From the NCBI GenBank assembly GCA_009786185.1, contig WQTS01000125.1:1-39725 (forward strand): DNA of 39,725 bases, in the 5' to 3' direction. The notes beneath the pieces are model-generated. The model did no database searches and had not been told where the DNA came from. It saw only the letters and a program-made list of their open reading frames with translations. How positions within the stretch are numbered: position 1 is the first letter of the stretch; each line of letters begins with the position of its first letter. Positions 25,781-32,466 of this stretch are shown here, one piece after another. Origin of the DNA: Bacteroidota bacterium (lineage in GTDB: Bacteria; Bacteroidota; Bacteroidia; Bacteroidales; WCHB1-69). The translations under genes and the position numbers were made by a program.

Positions 25781-27310
25781 ATGGGAGTTATTATAAGACA
25801 GAGCATTAAGGGAACCATTGTAAATTATATCGGGGCAGCTTTGGGTATGCTTACCGGCTTTATTGTCTTTACCGGTTTTCTTACACCGGAAGAGATTGGC
25901 TTAACTCAAGTATTTGTAAGAGTGGGTGTGCTTTTCGCGAGCCTTGCGCAAATTGGCACCAACTCGTCTATATTGCGCTTTTTTCCTTATTTTAAAGATC
26001 CGGAAAGCAAAAATCATGGTTTTTTCTTTTGGACTTTAATTATTCCGTTTATCGGTTTTATTATCTATCTATCTGCTTTTTTGATTTTTAAGAACTTTAT
26101 AGCCGATTTTTTCAGCAAAGAATCAGCGCTATTGGTAAACTATTTATACTTTACTATTCCATTAGGGTTCTTTATGTTATACCAAATCGTTTTTGAAATC
26201 AATGCCGTGGTATTGCATCGTATTGTTGTGCCGATTTTTGTAAAAGAAATAGGAATCCGGCTTATGCTACTAGTATTTTATCTTCTGTTTGCGTTTCATT
26301 ATATCTCGTTAACGGGATTGATCATTGCTCTTTGCGGCACTTATGGCGTAGCAGCATGCATCAATTTGGGGTATCTTTTTTCTTTGCGATGCATTTCTTT
26401 AAAACCCAATTTTAGTATTGCTAAGCATTTACGCAAGGATTTTCTCTATTACACACTTTTTTTAATGGGTTCGGCTTTAACCACAGCTATTATACCTAAT
26501 TTAGGTTCATTTATTGTTGCTTCCCAATTAGGTTTGGCGTTCGCCGGCATATACGTCATTGCACAAAACATGGCTACCACTATAGAAATACCTTCCCGCT
26601 CCTTGAATGCCATTTCTAATCCGCATATTTCACAAACATTAAAAGATAACGATCTTATCGCAACCAATCGCTTAATAAAAAAAGTGTCCTTGCATCAATT
26701 TTTGGTCGGATCTGCTATTTTATTTGCCATTTGGACAAATATTAACGTGATTTTTCAAATTATTCCCAATGGAGAGAATTTTATTTCAGGAAAATGGGTG
26801 GTTTTCTTTTTAGGAATATCCATATTACTTCATACATCTTTATTAGTTGGGGGAGCTACTTTAGCCCTTTCAAAATACTATTACTTTTCTCTCTTTTTTA
26901 CTCTTATACTCACCGTATCGGCGCTTGTATTCAATGTAACATTCATTTCTATTTTTGGAATAAGCGGCGCTGCATTAGCTGCCCTGGCTTCTTATCTCAT
27001 CTATCACACCATGGTATTATCTTTAGTATACTGGAAGTTAAAAGTGTCTCCTTTATCCTGGGCGCATCTTAAAACTTTAATTATTATTTTGGTATTATTT
27101 GGAGTTGATTATATATGGAAACAGTCTATCACTCAAGTTGTAATGCAATATTTTGAACCTTCCGTTTGGATTACGGTTTTTGAAGCATTGGCACGCACAA
27201 TAGTGTTGGGAGGAATAGGATTTTTAAGCGTTTATTTTTGGAATGTTTCCGTAGAAGTGAATGCTTTAGTTAAAAGAGTGATTTTGAAAATTAAACAAAA
27301 GGCTATTTAA
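25781..27310 (+). CDS. Polysaccharide/oligosaccharide flippase (MOP superfamily)
   Basis: This 509-residue integral membrane protein with about 14 hydrophobic segments matches Wzx-like polysaccharide-biosynthesis flippases. The N-terminus (IIRQSIKGTIVNYIGAALGMLTG) and the following TPEEIGLTQVF are typical. It would move lipid-linked glycans across the inner membrane. No glycosyltransferase neighbours are in the window, so the substrate is unknown. The start is one base after the rseC stop, indicating co-transcription. Confidence 0.88.
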   Translation: MGVIIRQSIKGTIVNYIGAALGMLTGFIVFTGFLTPEEIGLTQVFVRVGVLFASLAQIGTNSSILRFFPYFKDPESKNHGFFFWTLIIPFIGFIIYLSAFLIFKNFIADFFSKESALLVNYLYFTIPLGFFMLYQIVFEINAVVLHRIVVPIFVKEIGIRLMLLVFYLLFAFHYISLTGLIIALCGTYGVAACINLGYLFSLRCISLKPNFSIAKHLRKDFLYYTLFLMGSALTTAIIPNLGSFIVASQLGLAFAGIYVIAQNMATTIEIPSRSLNAISNPHISQTLKDNDLIATNRLIKKVSLHQFLVGSAILFAIWTNINVIFQIIPNGENFISGKWVVFFLGISILLHTSLLVGGATLALSKYYYFSLFFTLILTVSALVFNVTFISIFGISGAALAALASYLIYHTMVLSLVYWKLKVSPLSWAHLKTLIIILVLFGVDYIWKQSITQVVMQYFEPSVWITVFEALARTIVLGGIGFLSVYFWNVSVEVNALVKRVILKIKQKAI

Positions 27311-27357
27311 AAATTTAAATCATTAACCACCAATTTACTAAAATTAAATCTCAGATT

Positions 27358-27906
27358 ATGAAAATCATCGGCATTACAGGCACCATTGGTGCGGGAAAAG
27401 GAACTATTGTAGATTATTTAGTTGAAAACTACGGTTTTAAACATTATTCTGTGCGTAATTATTTAGTACAAGAAGCTCAAAAGCAAAACCTTCCTTTAAA
27501 TCGGGATACTTATGTAAAGTTAGCCAATAACTTGCGCGATATACACTCTCCTTCTTACATTATTGATGAATTATACAAAGAAGCGGCGAAAAACGGAGCG
27601 AATGCCGTTATCGAAAGCATTCGAACCCCCGGAGAAATTGCTTCGTTGCGTACAAAGAATGATTTTACTTTATGGGCGGTAGATGCTGATCCTAAGATAA
27701 GGTACGAGCGTATTTTTGCTCGTCAATCGGAAACCGATCATATTTCGTTTGATACTTTTTTGGCAAATGAGCAGCGGGAAATGAATTCAGAGGATCCTAA
27801 CAAACAGAATCTTGCAGAGTGTATTCGGCAGGCGGATGTTTTGTTAGAGAATAATGGGGAGGTTGAGGGGTTGTATAGACAGATTGAATTAAAAATTCAA
27901 TCTTAA
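27358..27906 (+). CDS. Dephospho-CoA-kinase-like P-loop nucleotide kinase
   Basis: This 182-residue protein has a P-loop GTIGAGKGT (residues 8-16) and the layout of small nucleoside/nucleotide kinases: a LID-like stretch with VDADPKIRYERIFAR near 115-130. It resembles dephospho-CoA kinase and deoxynucleotide kinases, but GKGT and the lack of a clear substrate motif make the exact substrate uncertain, and a second, bona fide CoaE may exist elsewhere. The last six codons overlap the 3' end of the frameshifted gene on the other strand (27889-27906), in sequence also present at the end of that gene's intact paralogue. Confidence 0.8.
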   Translation: MKIIGITGTIGAGKGTIVDYLVENYGFKHYSVRNYLVQEAQKQNLPLNRDTYVKLANNLRDIHSPSYIIDELYKEAAKNGANAVIESIRTPGEIASLRTKNDFTLWAVDADPKIRYERIFARQSETDHISFDTFLANEQREMNSEDPNKQNLAECIRQADVLLENNGEVEGLYRQIELKIQS

Positions 27907-28405
27907 CATTACTCCGCCAGGCGAAAAACCTAAATCTAAACTTGCATTATCATTTTGCCTTACAGAGTTATTAAAAACCTTTACTCCTTTTAGTATTTTC
28001 GCATTTGCCAATAATGTACAAATACCTCCACCAATCAATAAGCCGCCACCTATTCCTGCAGAAAATAAAAGTATATTCATGTCAACGGTATTAAAAATTG
28101 TTCCTGTTATAATATATCCCACCGAAAAACCAATAAAAAACGCAGCCGGTGTATAAAAACCTATACTTGCAATGCGTAAATTGTGAGCTTGCCGCATAAA
28201 CTTGTATGCCATTTCATCTTCTTTGGTAAAATCCATTAATTGCTTAAAATTTAGCACATTTCCTTCTTGATAGTAATAATTGACGCCGGCTCCTTTTTTT
28301 TACTATTGTTATTGTATCTGAGTTGTTTTGAGATTTTACAGAACAATGGAGTAAAAGAAATGTGGTGAAGACTAGAATTGTTGTTAGGTAGTGCTTTGGA
28401 TTCAT
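27889..28405 (-). pseudogene. Frameshifted exported membrane protein (paralogue of 29131-29646)
   Basis: Reading from ATG at 28405 gives a signal-like N-terminus (MNPKHYLTTILVFTTFLLLH) and then a +1 shift in an A8 tract (28294-28301). Removing one A restores a continuous 171-codon frame, exactly the length of the intact paralogue at 29131-29646 (517 versus 516 bases). The two align throughout: VLNFKQLMDF/MLNFKQAMHL near the middle and LDLGFSP(G/S)G at the C-terminus. As read, translation stops early; the frame from 28257 is only the C-terminal part. Alternatives are a sequencing error in the homopolymer or programmed/phase-variable slippage. The function of the family is unknown. Confidence 0.8.
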
Positions 28406-28468
28406 TTTTTATTAGGTGTTGGTAATTATGTTTTAAAACTATAGGATTTTTGGGGACACTTACAGGTT

Positions 28469-28534
28469 AATCAGGTAAAACCTGGTTTGATAGCGCGGCG
28501 GCGGTCGGAACCGCCACCGAACAGCAGCATTGCA
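28469..28534. repeat. GC-rich dispersed repeat, copy 1
   Basis: About 66 bases, matching copy 2 at 30531-30596 at all but about 8 positions, in the same orientation. It holds two hairpins: AGGT-aaa-ACCT and GGCGGT-CGGA-ACCGCC. It lies between the two broken genes. Confidence 0.85.
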
Positions 28535-28537
28535 TTG

Positions 28538-29086
28538 TTATCTTTTTCTTATTGCGAAACCAATATCAATCTTAAAATGTAAGCCGGGTATGTTTTCTAT
28601 TGTGTCGTATTTGATACCGATGGCAGGGTTTAACACAAATCCTGTTTTTGTAACCAATTGATAACCTATATGTGCTGTAGTACAAAATCCCAAATTGCCT
28701 GCTGATATAAACATACCTCCTACTAATAAATCTAAAAACAAGCCGCTTTTTTCTCTGTGTATAGCAGGCACAGCTTCAATACCACTTAAAAAAGCTACTC
28801 CATAAGCCCCATGCCCTGTTGCAAATTGAACTTCAACAGGAATTCCAATTTTTGGAGCCACGTAATGAACAACAGCTATTTCAAAATTGAATATGCCAAG
28901 AGCAGCTCCGAGTATTGTAGCCAGTGGTTTGAATTTTACTAAAGAGTTAAACTGAGGTGGCTCTTTTACAGGCAACGGTATGATGGCAGCAGTATTATTA
29001 ATAGTATCTACTTGAATAACTTCTGCCTAAGCGAAAACGCCCATACATAAAAAACTGATAAAAAATACTAATAGTGCTCTTGTCAT
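28538..29086 (-). pseudogene. Exported protein gene with amber codon at the signal-peptide boundary
   Basis: From ATG at 29086 the frame encodes a good signal peptide, MTRALLVFFISFLCMGVFA, then TAG (29029-29027), then continues open for 162 codons starting AEVIQVDTINNTAAIIPLPV to a stop at 28538. The amber codon stands exactly where Gln is usual after the cleavage site (A-Q), so a single C-to-T change of CAG explains it. The remainder is β-rich, possibly a small outer-membrane barrel ending KIDIGFAIRKR. The open frame from 28975 (MPVKEPPQFN) lacks any export signal and is probably not used. Family unknown. Confidence 0.75.
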
Positions 29087-29130
29087 ATTTTTAAGGTTAA
29101 GGCTGTTAAATAATGTTTGTCGTGTTATTA

Positions 29131-29646
29131 TCAAAAATTCAATCTTAAAATCATCCCGCTGGGCGAAAAACCTAAATCTAAATTTGCATTATTACTTTGC
29201 TTTATTGCATTATTAAAAAGATCTATTCCGGCTTTGGCTTTGTTATTTGCTCCTACCTCAAAACCAATTCCAACACCTATTAAAACAGCCCCTGTTCCTA
29301 AAGTAGCGAAAAATAAACCTTTGTTCATTGTATTACCGAACATGGCAGTTCCTAAAGCATATCCTAACGAATAACCTACACAACTGCCGCCGATAGCAGC
29401 AAAAATATAGCCAGCATTTCGCATACTGTTAGATTTTTCCAAAAGCCTAAAAGCCTCAGGGTTTGAAGCGGTTAAATGCATTGCTTGTTTAAAGTTTAGC
29501 ATTTGGTTATCTTTATAATAAATGTAGCCAAGCCCCTTTTTTACTGCTCTAATGGTATCAGAAGCATTTTGAGCATTACTCGAAAAACCGGATAGAAAAA
29601 TTGCCACGAAGGTTAAAATTGTTGTTAGATAGCGTTTTGTATTCAT
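29131..29646 (-). CDS. Exported small membrane protein of unknown function (intact paralogue)
   Basis: This 171-residue protein has a signal peptide (MNTKRYLTTILTFVAIFLSGFSSNAQ), a short polar segment ending QMLNFKQAMHL, and two glycine-rich hydrophobic segments at about 80-105 and 112-130 (GKGLFF-like, then TLGTGAVLIGVGIGFEVGA). The C-terminus, NANLDLGFSPSGMILRLNF, ends in Phe, as outer-membrane proteins often do. It is the intact sister of the frameshifted gene at 27889-28405. I do not recognise a characterised family; a 'membrane-spanning surface protein with unknown partner' is all that can be said. Confidence 0.7.
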   Translation of the reverse strand: MNTKRYLTTILTFVAIFLSGFSSNAQNASDTIRAVKKGLGYIYYKDNQMLNFKQAMHLTASNPEAFRLLEKSNSMRNAGYIFAAIGGSCVGYSLGYALGTAMFGNTMNKGLFFATLGTGAVLIGVGIGFEVGANNKAKAGIDLFNNAIKQSNNANLDLGFSPSGMILRLNF

Positions 29647-29673
29647 TTTTTAAGATTTTAGTAATTAATTTGC

Positions 29674-30240
29674 CTATTTCTTGTTCACGATTTTGATAAT
29701 TTTCTTTAATGCACGCGCCGTAGCATCATGAATGGTTCTTTCCGTAGTTGGAGGCATCATATAATCGCTTCCTTTATGTGTATTATGGCGCGTTATGGCA
29801 ACTACTTTTCCCTCCTTAGTAAACAGTTTCATTTCCACTTCAGTATCTATATTATCAAATACAGGAACGAAATTGATATAATAGGTGACGTTAACAAATG
29901 TTAGTTTTGAGAGCAGTAAACCATCTAAATTATTTTCTTCGCATATAGAGATTATTTGAACAATATCAGGGTTTTCAAATGAAAGATTAGCGGAAACTTC
30001 TGTCGGAGCTTCTAAAGAATGCTTGGCAAATGTTTCTACAATAGTTGAAGTAAAAACCGCATGGGTTCGCGGATAAATTGTAGAAAGCGTATTGTCATTT
30101 TCTAAATTTGTGTATCCCCATGTATTAATCTTTTCAATATTACGTGCTGTGTATAACGTTTTTGTACCAACAAAAACCGAACATGAATGTGATAATACTG
30201 CAATGATTACAAATAATATTTTTAAATTCTTTTTCATCAC
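29674..30240 (-). CDS. Lipoprotein of unknown function
   Basis: The 188-residue protein has a lipoprotein signal (MMKKNLKILFVIIAVLSHSC, lipobox with Cys20). The mature part is mixed α/β: a segment PDIVQIISICEENNLDGLLLSKLTF followed by β-strands with VEMKLFTKEGKVVAITRHNT and a C-terminal helix ATARALKKIIKIV. This pattern of 'cellular level / export of a LolA-like or CsgG-like small domain' is suggestive but not assignable; I do not recognise a named family. A second ATG one codon later is an equally good start. The gene lies 5 bases downstream of the 70-aa frame and 27 bases before the next gene. Confidence 0.7.
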   Translation of the reverse strand: MMKKNLKILFVIIAVLSHSCSVFVGTKTLYTARNIEKINTWGYTNLENDNTLSTIYPRTHAVFTSTIVETFAKHSLEAPTEVSANLSFENPDIVQIISICEENNLDGLLLSKLTFVNVTYYINFVPVFDNIDTEVEMKLFTKEGKVVAITRHNTHKGSDYMMPPTTERTIHDATARALKKIIKIVNKK

Positions 30241-30245
30241 AATTA

Positions 30246-30458
30246 CTATTTGTACGTTTCTAAAATACGCTCTTTCTCTTTTTCAATATTAACATCTTCA
30301 CTGTAAACAGGTTCATCAAGATAGATTTGAGCAGTTTTTACAGGCGCTTCCGACAAATACTTCACTTTGTATTTTCCCCCGTTCGGCGGCGGTTCCGACC
30401 GCCGTCGCATTATTTTGGCAGATTCTATCTGTCTTATTTTCAAACAACAGTTATCCAT
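30246..30458 (-). CDS. Short hypothetical protein, possibly a remnant, carrying a repeat
   Basis: A 70-codon frame ending 5 bases before the next lipoprotein gene. Its C-terminal 43 residues (starting KYKVKYLSEAPVKTAQIYL) look like genuine hydrophilic protein sequence. Residues about 17-27 (MRRRSEPPPNGG) are the translation of the GC-rich palindrome at 30381-30410, and the residues before that (DNCCLKIRQIESAK) have no signal peptide. It may be the 3' end of a longer gene interrupted by the repeat, or a small intact protein. No family recognised. Confidence 0.4.
   Translation of the reverse strand: MDNCCLKIRQIESAKIMRRRSEPPPNGGKYKVKYLSEAPVKTAQIYLDEPVYSEDVNIEKEKERILETYK
30381..30410. repeat. 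GC-rich dispersed repeat, partial copy 3
   Basis: Contains GTTCGGCGGCGGTTCCGACC, the reverse complement of the core of copies 1 and 2 (GGCGGTCGGAACCGCC and flanks), so it is an inverted, core-only copy. It is in frame within the 70-codon reading frame. Confidence 0.75.
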
Positions 30459-30530
30459 CTCTTAAATAATCTTATAACAAGTCCATAGCAAATAATGTTC
30501 GCGAAAATAACATTTTTTTTATTTTTTGTT

Positions 30531-30596
30531 AAACAGGTAGAACCTATTTTGATAGCGCGGCGGTGGTCGGAACCGCCGCCGAACAACAGCATCGCA
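30531..30596. repeat. GC-rich dispersed repeat, copy 2
   Basis: About 66 bases nearly identical to copy 1 (28469-28534), same orientation, with the AGGT-aga-ACCT and GGTGGT/ACCGCC hairpins; several differences fall in the stems (one restores, others weaken pairing). It lies in the gap between the β-barrel gene and the 70-codon frame; the rest of that gap (30459-30530, 30597-30636) is featureless. Confidence 0.85.
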
Positions 30597-30636
30597 ACCT
30601 CAGGCGAACAGAGATACTTACACTTAATCATAATAG

Positions 30637-31383
30637 TTAAAACGATATCCCGACGTTTAGTAAAAACTGATGATCTACAGTGATGAATTCTGTTTTTTGA
30701 TATTCTTGCTTATCAAAAATAGGATCAATATAATAAAGCATATCGTAACTTCTTGAAATGTACCGATACCCTACGGATACATTTATAATACTTTTAGTTT
30801 TTATCTTAAAAGCCATACCTATATTTGAAGCTAAAAATAAGCCGTTTTTTAACCTGAATTCTCCATAGTCATCTACTAAAAGCATAACCATAGCGTCATA
30901 AAGATCTAGCGTTTCTTTTGTGATAAGAAAATTATTGCCAATTTTAAGATCCATATAAGGAGAGATTTTTTTATCCAAAAAATCGCTTCGTAAATACAAA
31001 AACAAGGGCAATCCATGTGTAATTATTGAATTAGGCAGTAACTGGTATGAATAAGGAATACGATTATCATTTTGTTTATAATATAAATAGCCTAAACCCA
31101 AGCCTACTTTAAAATAATGCGCTAACTCAATTCCACCGACAAAACTTGCTCCATAAACTAAAGTTTGATAAGCCAACTTAGCATTGCCATTTGCAATAAA
31201 TATATGATAGGAATAAGTAGTATAGTCCACTTCCTTACATGTAGATATTCCAAAATTAACTTCAACTGAGTAGAAAGGTTTGATAGATGACTTCTTTTTT
31301 TCTGGATTATTTTGACTTATTCCGCAAGGAACAAATATCCATAAACAAATAAAGGATAATAATGTTTTGTTAATGTAATTCAT
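30637..31383 (-). CDS. Outer-membrane β-barrel protein, small type
   Basis: This 248-residue protein has a signal peptide (MNYINKTLLSFICLWIFVPCGISQ) and then alternating amphipathic strands rich in Tyr and Phe: FYSVEVNFGIST, VYGASFVGGIELAHYFKVGLGLGYLYY, NVSVGYRYISR and, at the end, HQFLLNVGISF. A terminal Phe and Tyr/Gly turns suit an 8-12-strand porin-like barrel. The function is unknown. It follows the lipoprotein gene 31528 by 144 bases, a gap in which I see nothing else, and probably belongs to the same minus-strand accessory run. Confidence 0.75.
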   Translation of the reverse strand: MNYINKTLLSFICLWIFVPCGISQNNPEKKKSSIKPFYSVEVNFGISTCKEVDYTTYSYHIFIANGNAKLAYQTLVYGASFVGGIELAHYFKVGLGLGYLYYKQNDNRIPYSYQLLPNSIITHGLPLFLYLRSDFLDKKISPYMDLKIGNNFLITKETLDLYDAMVMLLVDDYGEFRLKNGLFLASNIGMAFKIKTKSIINVSVGYRYISRSYDMLYYIDPIFDKQEYQKTEFITVDHQFLLNVGISF

Positions 31384-31527
31384 AATATTATTGATTAATT
31401 AATGTTAGCGTTATTAATATTCTGTAAATCGGTTTTTTACAATTATTGTGAAAGTTAAAATTCTTAATAAGTAGTGTTTAGTGTTCACTTTGCAGGTGTT
31501 CTATTTTTGAAATTCATTTTTACCTCT

Positions 31528-31938
31528 TTATTCTTTTAATACTTCGTTTGTTTTTAAAATCAAGACAAATAAACTATGACATTGGTGATAAACAATCCCC
31601 AATCCGTAACTTTCAACACGAGGAAGTGTGTGTTCTACTATTTTTATAGCATTCCCGCCTACTTTTCGAGCTTCTTCTATTGCAATAGCAAGCAATACTT
31701 CATAAGTGCACTTTGATTTGCCGGTCATTCCTGCATCCCCTAATTTAACTGAACCTAACTCCTCATATTTAAAAGGAATAGTCTCACCGACGTTTATTAT
31801 TATAACTTTGGTAGAACTATCTAATGCAGGATAACGTTTAGTAACATTTTTAACCACTTGCGGAGCGCATGCTGACAAGCTCCCGACAATTATAATGGCA
31901 ATAACTAAAAAAAGGATAAGATTTTTATTCTGTTTCAT
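31528..31938 (-). CDS. RcsF/YbjQ-like lipoprotein
   Basis: This 136-residue protein has a lipoprotein signal (lipobox SLSAC, Cys24). The mature part contains KYEELGSVKLGDAG, then YEVLLAIAIEEARKVGGNAIKIVEH, the h-ExLGxV... plus LAxxKAxxxGGNAI pattern shared by RcsF-like and heavy-metal-binding YbjQ-type small domains. In E. coli RcsF senses envelope stress, but that role cannot be transferred. It follows the TonB-C gene by 48 bases, and a position next to the RHS gene makes an accessory or immunity role conceivable. Confidence in the fold is moderate. Confidence 0.65.
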   Translation of the reverse strand: MKQNKNLILFLVIAIIIVGSLSACAPQVVKNVTKRYPALDSSTKVIIINVGETIPFKYEELGSVKLGDAGMTGKSKCTYEVLLAIAIEEARKVGGNAIKIVEHTLPRVESYGLGIVYHQCHSLFVLILKTNEVLKE

Positions 31939-31986
31939 ATTCTATTTTTTTATTAATGGGTTACAATAGACTTGGAATTTGATAAG

Positions 31987-32466
31987 TTACGGATTACCAC
32001 TTCGAGTGCATCTCTTTTTAGATTTAGGCTTAATCTTCTCCGATTGCTTATAAAACAAAAACTCCGGATCATTCAATCTAAATGTGACAGGAAGTTGGAA
32101 ACATACACCAATGGGCTGTCCTCCTATAAGACTTTTCGCAGGAATCTCAAATCTAACAAGTCTGACAACACGTAAAGCTTCATCATCCAAATCTTGTCTA
32201 ATGCCTTGATAAATTGTATGTTTACTAGTATAACCATTACTATCTATCCAAAATTGAACAAATACCATCCCTTCTATTTTATCTTCTATTGCTGTTTCAG
32301 GATAAATTAGATTTGCAGCAAAAAACTCACCTAACTTACTCCATTTATCATCAGCGGTGTACATTGGAGGGTCATACCAACGAGGGCCAATAGTATCGCA
32401 ATTAATTTGACCCAATAAAGGTGATGTAAGAAATAACATTATAATAAATGACAAAAATCTTACCAT
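31987..32466 (-). CDS. Exported TonB C-terminal-domain protein, coupled to the RHS gene
   Basis: This 159-residue protein has a signal peptide (MVRFLSFIIMLFLTSPLLGQ) and a TonB C-terminal domain at about 50-130: YPETAIEDKIEGMVFVQFWI, then a DEALRVVRLVRF helix and QPIGVCFQLPVTFRL. A basic tail (KIKPKSKKRCTRSGNP) follows. It lacks the inner-membrane anchor and proline linker of true TonB, so it is unlikely to energise receptors. Its ATG overlaps the RHS stop in ATGGTAA (start 32466, RHS stop ends 32460), so translation is probably coupled. This position, directly after a toxin-like tip, is where immunity genes usually lie (inference). Confidence 0.8.
   Translation of the reverse strand: MVRFLSFIIMLFLTSPLLGQINCDTIGPRWYDPPMYTADDKWSKLGEFFAANLIYPETAIEDKIEGMVFVQFWIDSNGYTSKHTIYQGIRQDLDDEALRVVRLVRFEIPAKSLIGGQPIGVCFQLPVTFRLNDPEFLFYKQSEKIKPKSKKRCTRSGNP

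Noticed and set aside
30440..30631. 63-codon frame containing CSPEVAMLLFGGGSDHRR
   Set aside because: It is the translation of repeat copy 2 and has no other coding character.
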